Notes: generated from the sequence alone by a model not told the origin. A DNA stretch of 64,000 bases from Verrucomicrobiia bacterium (GCA_023953615.1 JAMLJH010000002.1:832592-896591), one strand, 5' to 3'; positions 33,975 through 43,553 are shown, counted from the stretch's first letter. Numbers and translations: made by a program.

Positions 33975-34682
33975 CTAAGGTTTGCTCTTTTGATGCTTGG
34001 CGCGGGCAGCACGAGAGCGTGCGGCACTTTTGCGCCAGTCAAGCCAACTCCCCAAAAGTTCTGAACAGTGCATCCAGTCCGCCCGTTGGAAACCCTTCGT
34101 CTGATAATAATCCAGGGGAGCAATTTGCTGTGCTATAGGGTTTCCGGTCAATTGCTTGGCAGCGTTCAGAAAATCACGAAAGAGGTTTAGCCTCTCCGCA
34201 GCCTTAACCTTGGGAAACCAGATTTGCAAAGCGCGTTCCAGGGTTAGCGGGAATTTGTGTACGCCAGCAGACATCCAATGCTCGAAGTGCGAAGGGCTAC
34301 GAGGCTTGGCAAGATTGCTTTTGCGTTTGAAGATTTCCTGACTGCGCTCAATTAGCTCCAGCACGCTCGCTTGCCAGACTTTGTAGGCTAGTTTCGCAGC
34401 TTGCGCGGCTTGGTAGTCCTGGGGGTCGCTCGCGGTAGCTGGCGGCGTAATGGAAGGCGCGAGCTTGGCGGCTATGTAGGCGAGTTGTTTCACGGTCGGT
34501 GCGCTCTCTTTTGCGATGGATTGCAGAGCTTCCGCCTGGCCTTCGAGTAATTGCTGCGGCGTTGGCTTCAACTTGTCGAGAGCCGTGGTCAAGTCGGCTG
34601 CGTTGCGCGGTGGTGCGGGCCGCGTTTTCTCCTTGGTCGCTTTCGCCTTCGGGTTTTTCTTGTTGGTTGTCTTTTGCTTCAT
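33975..34682 (-). CDS. basic protein of unknown function in the element
   Basis: A 235-residue protein not recognised. The first 30 residues are lysine/arginine-rich, the middle is helical with many alanines and glutamines, and the C-terminus is basic again (KSAARSRAARAKHQKSK). It has no signal peptide or membrane helix and could bind DNA. It starts 14 bases after the integrase stop and is thus in the integrase operon, suggesting a role in integration, replication or helper interference. Confidence 0.6.
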   Translation of the reverse strand: MKQKTTNKKNPKAKATKEKTRPAPPRNAADLTTALDKLKPTPQQLLEGQAEALQSIAKESAPTVKQLAYIAAKLAPSITPPATASDPQDYQAAQAAKLAYKVWQASVLELIERSQEIFKRKSNLAKPRSPSHFEHWMSAGVHKFPLTLERALQIWFPKVKAAERLNLFRDFLNAAKQLTGNPIAQQIAPLDYYQTKGFQRADWMHCSELLGSWLDWRKSAARSRAARAKHQKSKP

Positions 34683-34696
34683 GCTCGGGCGTGGGT

Positions 34697-36076
34697 TTAG
34701 TTGCGTTGCAGGATACGGCGGCGCGGGGTGATCCGCTCCGGGACGGCCAGCCGGGGCGGGGGGTTGCCGTTGGCCTCGGGGCGTAGCTCAAACCAGCTTA
34801 GGGCTTCTTCGGGCGTAACGAGTTCGCGGTAGTGTCGGAAAATCATGGTGGCGGAGTTGCCCGCTTCCAAGGCGATCCGGGCAACGTCGCCCGTTTCGGC
34901 CACGCGGTAGGAGATATAGGAGTGCCGCAAGGCGTTGTGCTTCCATTGCAAGGCCGGGGCGTCAGCGGTGGCCGTCGCTTGCGCGGTCTTGGCTTGTAGC
35001 TCGTGGAAGTAGGCGCGGCTATGCGGGAAAACCAGTCCGCTTTTCCGGGCGTAGCGTTCCAGCCACGCGCGGAGGTTGTCGGCTATCGGGACCAGTCGCC
35101 GCGAGCCGGTCTTGGCTTGCTCCGCGTTTATCTGGATGTGGCCGCGACGGAGTTTGATGTCGCTCCAATCGAGCCGCAGGACTTCGGCAGAGCGTAACCC
35201 GGCGAAGGCTTGCAGGGCGAGCGCGGGCTGAAAGTCGGGCGAGGCGGCTTGCAGGAGGCGGCGAAGTTCTGCCGGGGCGTAAATCTCTATGGGGTCGGTG
35301 TGCCGCAATTGGACTTGCTCCGTCCCGCTCACAGGATTGTCTCCCTTGGGCAGATAGCCCCGAGCCTCGGCAAACTTGAACAGACCGCCCAGCATGGCGC
35401 GGTAGTTCTTCACGGTGCGCGGCGCGGCTTTCATGCTGTCAAGCCAGCGTTGCAAGTCGCCCGTGGTGACGCGGGCAACGTCCAGCGCAAAGGCTTTCGA
35501 GATGTAGGGTAATCGAGTGCGGAGGTCTTCAAGGTAGCGTTGGCTTTTCCCGCGTTGGGTTTGCAGTGCCAGCCATTCGGCGGCTACCTCGGCCACGGTG
35601 CGCGGGGTGCGCTTGGCGTGGCGGCGGGCGTATTCCTTGGCCGCTTCAAGAATCAGGTCGCCCCCGAGCAGGTCGTAGGCTTGCGCGTAGGTGCTGGCGA
35701 CCAGTTCCAGCGTGAGGCGGCGCGGGCGTAGGAATTCCATTGCGCGGCCATAGCTGGCGGCGTCCCGATTGTGAAGCGCGGCGGCGGTCGTCTGGCCGCC
35801 GGCGATCTGGCGGGCGAGGCGTTGTGCTTCGGCTTCGGCAGTTTCAAAGCTCAAACGATCCAAAACGCGGCGCGTGCCTTGGGAGTAGTCCACGACTTGA
35901 TAAAGGGTGCGCTTGACCGGTTTGCCTTGCGGGGTGTTGAAGATGCGCGCGCGTTCGTAAATCTTTACCGCAACGCTGCCAACCTTAACGACGTGAACCT
36001 TCGCCCCCGAGTGACGCGGGTTTTTCGTGTCCGGTTTGCTGGAATCTTGCCGTCGCTTTGCACGTTGCTGAATCAT
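34697..36076 (-). CDS. tyrosine recombinase (integrase)
   Basis: A 459-residue phage-type integrase. The N-terminal arm-binding and core-binding parts are followed by the catalytic domain with R295 (FAGLRSAEVLRLDW), K322 (AKTGSRRLVPI), R384 (NALRHSYISY) and the nucleophile Y416 (IFRHYRELV). Positions usually held by histidine appear as asparagine (N381 in box II and N407 in AGNS). It is directly adjacent to the tRNA-Glu target and transcribed away from it, with putative arm sites just upstream of its start. Confidence 0.93.
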   Translation of the reverse strand: MIQQRAKRRQDSSKPDTKNPRHSGAKVHVVKVGSVAVKIYERARIFNTPQGKPVKRTLYQVVDYSQGTRRVLDRLSFETAEAEAQRLARQIAGGQTTAAALHNRDAASYGRAMEFLRPRRLTLELVASTYAQAYDLLGGDLILEAAKEYARRHAKRTPRTVAEVAAEWLALQTQRGKSQRYLEDLRTRLPYISKAFALDVARVTTGDLQRWLDSMKAAPRTVKNYRAMLGGLFKFAEARGYLPKGDNPVSGTEQVQLRHTDPIEIYAPAELRRLLQAASPDFQPALALQAFAGLRSAEVLRLDWSDIKLRRGHIQINAEQAKTGSRRLVPIADNLRAWLERYARKSGLVFPHSRAYFHELQAKTAQATATADAPALQWKHNALRHSYISYRVAETGDVARIALEAGNSATMIFRHYRELVTPEEALSWFELRPEANGNPPPRLAVPERITPRRRILQRN

Positions 36077-36083
36077 GCGTTTA

Positions 36084-36107
36084 GTGTAGGAATTGTGTAG
36101 GAACTTT
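36084..36107. promoter_or_regulatory. right arm-type integrase sites
   Basis: GTGTAGGAATT GTGTAGGAACTTT: two TGTAGGAA units 11 bases apart, starting eight bases upstream of the integrase start codon. They match 30417-30440 and may let the integrase repress its own gene. Confidence 0.55.
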
Positions 36108-36179
36108 CCAGAAAAAAGTTTTAACGTGCCGGAAAAATGCAGCGTAAATCCTTTGTTTTCAATGGTTTGTGGAAGTAAA

Positions 36180-36207
36180 AAAGATGGCGACCCTACCGGG
36201 ACTCGAA
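36180..36207. repeat. attR core within tRNA-Glu
   Basis: The 28 bp repeat shared with 30267-30294. It covers the encoded CCA, acceptor 3' strand and T arm of tRNA-Glu. Confidence 0.88.
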
Positions 36208-36259
36208 CCCGGGCTACCTCCGTGAAAGGGAGGTGTCCTAACCGCTAGACCATAGGGTC
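36185..36259 (-). tRNA. tRNA-Glu (TTC)
   Basis: A 75-base cloverleaf on the minus strand: acceptor GACCCTA pairing with TAGGGTC, anticodon stem CCTCC/GGAGG with loop CTTTCAC giving anticodon TTC, T loop GGTTCGAGTCC, discriminator G and encoded CCA. Its 3' end is the integration target of the element. Confidence 0.96.
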
Positions 36260-36367
36260 ATCAAGGGCGCAAATTCTATTAAAGTTTGTCGTGGTGTCAC
36301 GAAAAAACCCGAACAATTTCTTGCCAATTGCCGAGCGACAAAGTTCAATGTCGGCTCTTCGAGCGAG

Positions 36368-36443
<76 letters not shown>

Positions 36444-36567
36444 TTTCCATCTGCAAGGGCAGCAATGGTTTGTGTGGTTGCGGAGTCCAAACGAACCCCA
36501 AAGCGTAATCCAATTTTCTCACTCCGTGACAATTTGCAGTACCGAAGTTTAACTCCTTCGCTACTCC

Positions 36568-37014
36568 CTAACGGTTCAAGTGGTGACGCGATGAGGTGTT
36601 GCTGTGGTTGCTGGCCACGATCTTCTCGAACTGGAACCAATCAATGTGATGGAGTTGTTCGATGAGGTTGGCGGCTGAATCCGGTGTTCTTGCGTTCACC
36701 GTGCCACTCCGATCGGCGGGCGCGAATGCGAGCGGGTTACGAGGCGCGGTCGTGAGAGGGGCAACCGATGCCGCCAGCTTGGCGGTGAAGGGACTGGCAG
36801 AGACAACCTGCATTCGTTTGGAGCGGGTGGCGACACGATAGATGATGAAGATGATAAGGCCGAGAAAAGTCAGGCCGAGAAGTCCGAAGGCCAGGTTACC
36901 AAAAGCGGACAGCAGTTGTCGTCCTTGAGGGGAAATCAAGGCAATCATCAGCAGCAAGCCAACAAGTTGAGCCACGATTTCCACCGCATCATCATCTTTT
37001 CTGCGTCGGGCCAT
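36568..37014 (-). pseudogene. truncated membrane-anchored Mrr-like protein
   Basis: A 148-residue frame. The N-terminus MARRRKDDDAVEI and two helices (about 12-62) resemble those of Verrucomicrobial membrane-anchored restriction endonuclease-like proteins. The last recognisable piece, HIDWFQFEKIVA, is the first helix of the Mrr catalytic domain, after which the sequence turns into an unrelated short tail and stops. The catalytic D/E-x-K core is missing. The break lies about 125 bases from tRNA-Phe, so the loss may come from an earlier rearrangement at the tRNA site. Confidence 0.55.
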
Positions 37015-37236
37015 ATTCGCCTGATTGATACAGCAGGAACAACGCCGGATGTGAAAACGATCGTCTCCGGTCTGTAATCCGTTCCGTTATGGATCGAATC
37101 GTTAACGTGCGCTTGAGGAAACTGGTTTTCCGACCGGACTGCTACGTGGTGGTGGGCGTTGCGTTGGGCGCGGGTTGTTCTGTCACGACTGGATATTAGC
37201 CCGGAGCCGCGGAGTGATCAGTGTGCGGTCTTCTGG

Positions 37237-38142
37237 TCACAGAAGAGTTCGGTGACTCATCAGGCGCTCGGCGCCCAAGCAGGTGCAGAGTGCCGTTTGG
37301 AACGATTCGATCGTGTAAGGCTTCGTCAGGAAGCAGGTGTGGAGATCCGATCCGACGCACGCCCGCATCTGAGCCTGGTAATCGCTGGAGGCGCAAAGCT
37401 TGGATGACACGAGGATGGGAAATTTCACCCGCTGCTTGGCCAATTGTTTTAGAAGGTTTCCGCCGATCGCGCGGGGATCGTCGCACAACAAGTCCTCGGG
37501 ATAATCGAGGTCGGCGATAAACAACTCTGGCGAATACACCGCCAGTCGCTGTACGGCCCATGTATCGTCGTAGAATTGCTGCAAGGTGTAGCGCACCAGC
37601 GACTGCCGGAGCACTGCGGGGATCGAGTTGGGTTGCCCCGGATTGGCGATCATCGCAACCACTTGGACGGGTCTGATATCCGGGCCAGTCGCGGGTGGCG
37701 GGGTGGTCGGGACGGTGATAAGCCTGGCGATCGTCTGTCTCAGGTCCCGGAGATCTGGAGGTTTGGCCAGGAACTCGCGCCGTAATCCCGGTTGAGTTGC
37801 GTCTCCCATTTCCTCATGAAAATTGGTGCTACGCAGAAACGCGGAAAGAACCAACATCGGTATTTGGGGATTTAGTTTGGCAAGCCGATGTGAAAGTTCG
37901 ACCGTACTGAGTCCCTCATGTCTTTGATCCGATATAAACAAGTCCGGGGGCGCTGCCTGTAGAGCCTGCCAGGCTTCATCGCCGTTCCGACAAGAGGTGA
38001 TTTCCAAGGTGGCAAATTGGAAGGTCAGAGTTAAGGAAAGGACCTTATGCAGGGTAATCTCGTCATCCAAATAAACGATTCGCAGCGGATGAGGGGCCGC
38101 TGATATTTCGCCGGCCTCGTGATGGTCCTGGATGGGTGACAT
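37237..38142 (-). CDS. response regulator with two receiver domains
   Basis: A 301-residue protein. The first receiver (residues 20-140) has the acidic pair D26/D27, phosphoacceptor D72 (LFISDQRHEG) and K127 (FLAKPPD). Residues 155-295 form a second, more divergent receiver with D211 (LFIADLDYPED) and K274 (FLTKPYT) but without the N-terminal acidic pair. There is no output domain, so it probably acts by protein contacts, as a phosphate relay or sink. No histidine kinase gene is nearby. Confidence 0.75.
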   Translation of the reverse strand: MSPIQDHHEAGEISAAPHPLRIVYLDDEITLHKVLSLTLTFQFATLEITSCRNGDEAWQALQAAPPDLFISDQRHEGLSTVELSHRLAKLNPQIPMLVLSAFLRSTNFHEEMGDATQPGLRREFLAKPPDLRDLRQTIARLITVPTTPPPATGPDIRPVQVVAMIANPGQPNSIPAVLRQSLVRYTLQQFYDDTWAVQRLAVYSPELFIADLDYPEDLLCDDPRAIGGNLLKQLAKQRVKFPILVSSKLCASSDYQAQMRACVGSDLHTCFLTKPYTIESFQTALCTCLGAERLMSHRTLL

Positions 38143-38237
38143 TTATCGGCAGAGTGCGAATAATCCGATCAAAAGTAAAGTCGGCGGCGACCACAGGAGG
38201 TTACCAATTGCGGGCGAGACCGCCGCTGGCTTTCCCA

Positions 38238-41200
38238 TCAATTGCTGGTGCGGGCGCGATAAGCCCGGAAACCGGAGTCCACCGAAATGCTGTTGGTCCA
38301 TCGTCCCGAACCATTGGCGGGCAGGGCGTTGGTGCGCCAGCCGATCCAAGTGTGCAAGTCCGTCGAGCTTTCGATCACGTAGGTTTCACCCGGTTTGCCG
38401 GCCCCAACCAGTTCGTTGTCCCGTCCCAACGCCAGTTCCGGAACGCGGCTGGGCAGCGTGGTGGCGTCGAGAATTTGGTCGGTCAATCCGTGCGCGGTCC
38501 AGGTCATGGTGCGGCCATTGATTTGCATCAACGCGTAGTGGAACAGTGAAAATTCCTCGGTGAAGACCGGCCAGAACGCCACGCGTTCGGTATCGAGGTA
38601 ACCGCCGCCGCCGCCGACGACGGTGTAGGTGACGCCGTTGGTGATGCCGCGGTTGTAGTTGTGCGAGTGGCCATTGATCACCATGTCCACATGGTATTGT
38701 TGGAAGAGCGGCACCCAATCGTTGCGCACCCAAGTTTCGCCCGTGTAACCGCCGCCGTTCCACAGATTGGCGTAGGGCAGACGATGGAAACTGACCACGC
38801 GAAAGGCGGCGCGTTGGGTTTCCGGACGGGCCAGTTCGTTCACCAGCCAGGCGTATTGTTCGGGCGACGCGCTGGTGGACGCCTCGGAATCCAGGAAGAT
38901 GAAACGGGAATTGCCGTAATCGAACGCGAACCAGGCGCCATTACCAGGCAACACGCTGTAGGCATAACTGAAGGCGTACTCGGCATCGTGATTGCCGCGC
39001 GAGAACAGGGCCGGGCGCGTCTGCGCGAGGTTGTCAAATTCGAGCGCGTCAAACCAATACGCCTTCCAATCGTGCAGCGAGTTGCCGCTGCTGGCGAGGT
39101 CACCCGAGACGCCCATCCAATCCACCTGATTGGTGATCATGCTGGGAATCAGTTGGTGCAGCACCTCCGGACCATTCTGGCTGTCGCTCCACCAGGCGAC
39201 GGAGAAGGGGGTATCGCGGAAGGGCGCGGTGCGGAAGGGGTAGGTTGCGGAGGTGGTCGTGCCGCTGCGCACGCGATAGACGTAGTGCCGCTCGGTTTCC
39301 AGACCGCGGATCGTGGCGCGATGGATGAAATGCGTGGCGTCTATCTGTACCGTTTCAATCTGGCTGATGGTATTTTCGTTCACGTTGGAACGTCCCCAAT
39401 CCACGTAGTGCCGGGTGAGGTTGCCGTCGGTTTCCCAAAACAGACGCATGGCGTTCGTACGGTAATCCTGCAACATCGGGAGCTTGGTGATTTGCGGCGA
39501 TGAGGAGAGCGGCCAGGGTTTTTGCAGGCGCACGACGAGATCATCCGCCATGCCGTCGTTGTTGGCGTCGCGCCGGTGGTCGGCAATGATTTCCACACGG
39601 AGCTTGCGCGTGCCGATGGGCACGAGTCCGGTGATCAGCCGCCGCTGCCAGACGTTGTTGCCAGCGATCAGGGAACGCGCAGCGGAGATTTCCTGATCGG
39701 CAGTATCCAGAAAACCGATCCGGCAGGACACTTGATCGTCGAAGGCCCCGGAATTCTGCGGTGTGCGTAACCAGACTTCCGCGTCCAGCGCCGTGCCAGT
39801 GTCGAGATCGGCTGGCGTGAAACCCTTGGCGATGAGGTCAATATCCTGACGAATGACCGTGTTGCTGCCGGAGGCGTTGTTGCCGCCGTGGAAAAAGAAG
39901 TCGCCGCCATGAGGACTGCCCTTGCCGCCGCTACTGTTCGGAAAGAGCGGGTTGCCGGTGAGAATTTCCCAACCGGCGGAAAGTTGCTCGAAATCGCCGT
40001 TGGTTTGCAGGGGTTGGCCGAAGAGCGGATTCAATTCGCCAATGGAGCCGTGAACCGAGAAATCCTGGTCGGAAGTATCCGTCAGGGGGGGTACGTTAAG
40101 CGACGTAAGTTTAATGCGGTAATTGTTCGTGTCGCCCAACATCGGATGGATGTCCCAGAGAAAATTGCTCTGACTCAGCGCCGTCTGACCGAGGGTTTGA
40201 TACCAGTCGTCGCCGCGATAAAGTTCAACCCGCACCAGTCCGCTGGGATGATTCACTATCCAGGTGATGGTTTGCGTGGTGCCGGCTGGATAATTTTCGC
40301 CGCCATTGGGCGTGGTCACCTGCAGCGAATCGGGAGGTGCGGGCGCGGGAATGCCCGCCGCCGCGGCGCCGCCCAACGCAGCAATTTCCACAGGTAGCAT
40401 GGCTTCGGCGCGGAGTTGCACGCTGTTGATATAACCTCCCGAATTTTCTCCGTCGTTGTCGGCAAACAACAGGAACGTCGGGCCGAGCGCCCACCGGCCA
40501 TTAAATTCCAGACCATCGTTTTGCTGGACCTTCACGCCATTCACATAACTGGTGAACGTGCCGGCGATCGTATCCACCACCACGGCCAGGCGATTCCAGG
40601 CGCCATCAGCCACGTAACCGCCGTAATTGGCGGAGATGCCGACGCCCTGGCTGGGATTGATGAACCAGTCCCCATCATCGTCATTGGCGGGATTTGATTG
40701 GTATAACACCGCCCAGCCGGTCGGACGACTCGGGAACATCACGTCCATGATCAGGGTGTATTGATTCAGTAACGTGCCCCCGCCGTTGCCGCCCAGACCG
40801 TGAGCCATGACGAAGTACGTTCCGCGCGTGAAGGACGCGACCTGCGCGGATGAACCGGCAATCGTCTGATTCGCAAACGCCACGCCAGCGCTGCTGGCGG
40901 GAGTGGCGTAGCCGGTGGTCAAATCCGTTCCCCCCACCGTCGAGTTCAGGTTGCCATTGAAGTCGTATTGCGCATAAGTCAGCGGCGGTGGGGGCAGGGG
41001 AATGCCGTCCGCCGTCGGTCCGCCCAACGCGGCGACATCAGCATCGGATAGAGGCACGTCGTGGATTTGAATGCTATTGACGAAGCCGGCGCGGGTTTCG
41101 CCATCTTCGTCCGTGAAGAGCAGGGCCGTCGGGGCCAGCGCCCAGCGTCCGTCGGCACCGCCCTCCAGCGTTTGGGAACCCACGAGCGCGCCATCAATGA

Positions 41201-41717
41201 ACTTGCGTAAATGTCCCTCCGCCAGCGTCAGGTCAAAGACAAACGCCACGCGATGCCAGGTGTCCGCAGCGATGACTCCCTGGTAAATGGTGGCGATGCC
41301 GATACCGTTGTTTGAGCCGATGAACAAGTCCGCGTCGTTGTTATTGCTCTCGCTGGTTTGCAGCAGCGCCCGGAATTGGCCCGAGCTGGCCGCGGGATAC
41401 ATGACGTCCATGATCAGCGTGAATTGATTCACGTAACTGTCGCCGCTGTTGGGGGTGATGCCGTGAGCCATCACGTAACCTTGCGTGGGGGTGGTGGCCG
41501 GAAACGCCATCACCACCGCCGTTTGGCCGCCGATGGTTTTCGTGGTGAAAGTGGTTTGCGCCGCCGTGTCGCCGCGATACCCGAGCGCCGTGCCGACGGT
41601 GGCGGTCAGGTTGCTGGAGTTGAAATCCCATTGGCCGGTGACCGTTCCGAACGCCGGACCGCAGAGGCCCAGCATCAGCGCCATGATGAAACCAGTCTGA
41701 GTTCGAGTCACATTCAT
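38238..41717 (-). CDS. large secreted metallophosphoesterase with LamG domains
   Basis: A 1159-residue exported protein (signal peptide in the first 25 residues from ATG 41717). Two LamG/concanavalin-like domains in tandem (each starting near GQWDFNSS or AQYDFNGN) are followed by an Ig-like region (TPNGGENYPAGTTQTITW), a carbohydrate-binding-like part, a fibronectin/purple-acid-phosphatase N-domain (MRLFWETDGNLTRHYVDWG), and a calcineurin-like phosphoesterase core: WWSDSQNG, GVSGDLASSG, FSRGNHDAEY, SFHRLPY and NGHSHNYNRG. The C-terminus ends in the RAYRARTSN form of the terminal module. The first metal motif reads SDSQ rather than the usual DxH. It may release phosphate from extracellular or cell-wall-bound organic phosphate. 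Confidence 0.85.
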   Translation of the reverse strand: MNVTRTQTGFIMALMLGLCGPAFGTVTGQWDFNSSNLTATVGTALGYRGDTAAQTTFTTKTIGGQTAVVMAFPATTPTQGYVMAHGITPNSGDSYVNQFTLIMDVMYPAASSGQFRALLQTSESNNNDADLFIGSNNGIGIATIYQGVIAADTWHRVAFVFDLTLAEGHLRKFIDGALVGSQTLEGGADGRWALAPTALLFTDEDGETRAGFVNSIQIHDVPLSDADVAALGGPTADGIPLPPPPLTYAQYDFNGNLNSTVGGTDLTTGYATPASSAGVAFANQTIAGSSAQVASFTRGTYFVMAHGLGGNGGGTLLNQYTLIMDVMFPSRPTGWAVLYQSNPANDDDGDWFINPSQGVGISANYGGYVADGAWNRLAVVVDTIAGTFTSYVNGVKVQQNDGLEFNGRWALGPTFLLFADNDGENSGGYINSVQLRAEAMLPVEIAALGGAAAAGIPAPAPPDSLQVTTPNGGENYPAGTTQTITWIVNHPSGLVRVELYRGDDWYQTLGQTALSQSNFLWDIHPMLGDTNNYRIKLTSLNVPPLTDTSDQDFSVHGSIGELNPLFGQPLQTNGDFEQLSAGWEILTGNPLFPNSSGGKGSPHGGDFFFHGGNNASGSNTVIRQDIDLIAKGFTPADLDTGTALDAEVWLRTPQNSGAFDDQVSCRIGFLDTADQEISAARSLIAGNNVWQRRLITGLVPIGTRKLRVEIIADHRRDANNDGMADDLVVRLQKPWPLSSSPQITKLPMLQDYRTNAMRLFWETDGNLTRHYVDWGRSNVNENTISQIETVQIDATHFIHRATIRGLETERHYVYRVRSGTTTSATYPFRTAPFRDTPFSVAWWSDSQNGPEVLHQLIPSMITNQVDWMGVSGDLASSGNSLHDWKAYWFDALEFDNLAQTRPALFSRGNHDAEYAFSYAYSVLPGNGAWFAFDYGNSRFIFLDSEASTSASPEQYAWLVNELARPETQRAAFRVVSFHRLPYANLWNGGGYTGETWVRNDWVPLFQQYHVDMVINGHSHNYNRGITNGVTYTVVGGGGGYLDTERVAFWPVFTEEFSLFHYALMQINGRTMTWTAHGLTDQILDATTLPSRVPELALGRDNELVGAGKPGETYVIESSTDLHTWIGWRTNALPANGSGRWTNSISVDSGFRAYRARTSN

Positions 41718-41901
41718 AATGTATTGGTTTTCGCGGTAACGACAGGAGCAGCATAGCCACAACCACAAGCCGTCTGGCAATCAAAATAGCGGCGCGCCCG
41801 ATGCTTCGGCGGGAACGATTGGATTTAATGAACGTGCGCGGGGTCGGGCAGTTTCGCGCGCGGTTGGTTCAGTTTGGAGTGGGGGCTTCCACAAGCGGTG
41901 C

Positions 41902-41930
41902 TTGACGCTTCGGCATCGCAAGATTACACA
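41902..41930 (+). promoter_or_regulatory. candidate glpK promoter
   Basis: TTGACG (41902-41907) and TACACA (41925-41930) with a 17-base spacer; the start would be about 25 bases before ATG 41962. The upstream region is shared with the divergent phosphoesterase gene. Confidence 0.4.
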
Positions 41931-41961
41931 CTGCTGCGATGTTTCGTTTGCCATTGCCACT

Positions 41962-43482
41962 ATGAAATCCGCCATCCTCGCCTTGGATCAGGGCACAACC
42001 AGTTCGCGAGCCATCGTCTTTGATCACGCAGGCGCCATCCGCGCCGTGGCGCAACAGGAGTTGCCCCAGTCCTTTCCGCAGGCGGGTTGGGTGGAGCATG
42101 ACCCGGAGGAAATTTGGCAGACCCAGATGGACACCGCCCGTCGCGCACTGGCGCAGGCGGGGTTGAAGTCCAGCGACATTGCGGCCATCGGCATCACCAA
42201 TCAACGCGAAACCACCGTGCTGTGGGATCGGAAGACCAGCCAGCCCGTTCACCCGGCGATTGTCTGGCAGGATCGGCGCACCGCCGCTTTCTGTGACGAA
42301 CTCAAACGGGCTGGCCACGCGGAGTTGATTCAGCAGAAAACCGGATTGGTGCCGGACGCCTATTTTTCCGGCAGCAAATTGCGCTGGTTGTTGGATCACG
42401 TTCCGAACGCCCGCGCCCGCGCCGAGCGCGGTGAACTCGCTTTCGGCACGGTGGATTCGTGGTTGCTCTGGAAGCTTACCGGCGGCGCTGTCCACGCCAC
42501 CGACGTCAGCAACGCCTCCCGCACGATGCTGTTTAATCTGCGGAGCGGGACCTGGGATGAGGAGCTGCTGCAACAATTGCAAATTCCGCGCGCGGTGTTG
42601 CCGGAAGTGCGGTCCTCCAGCGAAATTTACGGAGAGACCGCTGCCGGGCGGTTTGATACGTCGCTGCCGATCGCGGGAATCGCCGGCGATCAGCAGGCGG
42701 CGTTGTTTGGGCAAAACTGCTTCACGCGCGGGATGGCCAAGAACACGTACGGCACGGGCTGTTTCTTGTTGATGAACATCGGCACTGAACCACGGCCTTC
42801 GCAAAACCAATTGCTCACCACGGTGGCTTGGCGGGTGCAGGAGCAGACCGAGTTTGCGCTGGAAGGCAGCGTCTTTATCGGCGGTGCCGTGGTGCAATGG
42901 CTGCGGGATGGTCTGGGGCTGGTTCGCTCCGCCCAGGAGATCGAAGCTCTGGCCGCGAGTGTGCCGGATAGCGGCGGCGTTTATCTCGTGCCGGCGTTTG
43001 CCGGGTTGGGCGCACCGCATTGGGATCAATACGCGCGCGGCACCATCACCGGGTTGACCCGTGGCACGAGCGCCGGGCATCTGGCGCGAGCGGCGTTGGA
43101 AGGCATCGCGTTCCAAGTGGCGGACGTGCTGGAGGCGATTGCGCAGGATTCCGGCATCGCGATGAATGAACTGCGCGTGGATGGCGGCGCGGCCGCCAAC
43201 AATCTGCTGCTGCAATTTCAGGCGGATATTTTGCAAGTGCCCGTGGTGCGACCTCGAATCATCGAAACCACCGCGCTCGGCGCCGCCTACCTGGCGGGCC
43301 TGGCCGTTGGGTTTTGGAAGAACCGTGATGAGGTGCAACGCGCCTGGCAGATGGACCGCACCTTTGAACCCCAAATGTCGCGCGCGGACGCGGTTCACCG
43401 GCGCCAACGCTGGGCCGAGGCGCTGAAGCGCGCTCGCGATTGGGAAGAACATTCCAGCGTCAAACCCGCCGCGACCCAGTGA
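41962..43482 (+). CDS. glpK: glycerol kinase
   Basis: A 506-residue FGGY-family kinase phosphorylating glycerol to glycerol-3-phosphate. Signatures: [86 protein letters not shown] and [21 protein letters not shown] 41962 fits the family start. glpF follows after 71 bases in the same direction, forming a glycerol uptake and activation pair; GlpD lies 18 kb downstream. Confidence 0.97.
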   Translation: MKSAILALDQGTTSSRAIVFDHAGAIRAVAQQELPQSFPQAGWVEHDPEEIWQTQMDTARRALAQAGLKSSDIAAIGITNQRETTVLWDRKTSQPVHPAIVWQDRRTAAFCDELKRAGHAELIQQKTGLVPDAYFSGSKLRWLLDHVPNARARAERGELAFGTVDSWLLWKLTGGAVHATDVSNASRTMLFNLRSGTWDEELLQQLQIPRAVLPEVRSSSEIYGETAAGRFDTSLPIAGIAGDQQAALFGQNCFTRGMAKNTYGTGCFLLMNIGTEPRPSQNQLLTTVAWRVQEQTEFALEGSVFIGGAVVQWLRDGLGLVRSAQEIEALAASVPDSGGVYLVPAFAGLGAPHWDQYARGTITGLTRGTSAGHLARAALEGIAFQVADVLEAIAQDSGIAMNELRVDGGAAANNLLLQFQADILQVPVVRPRIIETTALGAAYLAGLAVGFWKNRDEVQRAWQMDRTFEPQMSRADAVHRRQRWAEALKRARDWEEHSSVKPAATQ

Positions 43483-43553
43483 CGCCACGAATCGTCCATT
43501 GATTGATTTAACTCCAACTCCAACTCACTCCCACGATCTGACTTGAAGCGCTT

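Larger units (their letters stand above)
30267..36207. mobile_element. integrative element in tRNA-Glu, satellite-like
   Basis: A 28 bp direct repeat (AAAGATGGCGACCCTACCGG and eight more bases) occurs at 30267-30294 and at 36180-36207, where it is the 3' end of an intact tRNA-Glu. Between the copies lie, all on the minus strand, a tyrosine integrase next to the tRNA, a basic unknown protein, an AlpA-like HTH protein, an iteron array and a CHC2 primase/D5 helicase. Both ends carry paired TGTAGGAA repeats that fit integrase arm sites. There are no capsid, terminase or conjugation genes, so the 5.9 kb unit resembles a replication-competent satellite or minimal integrative element dependent on a helper for transfer. 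Confidence 0.88.

Noticed and set aside
38661..39503. 280-codon plus-strand frame
   Set aside because: Antisense to the phosphoesterase core of the 1159-residue protein and rich in His/Arg as usual for GC shadow frames.
41869..43488. 539-codon minus-strand frame
   Set aside because: Exactly antisense to glpK, which has all family motifs; the frame is open because of GC-rich codon usage.
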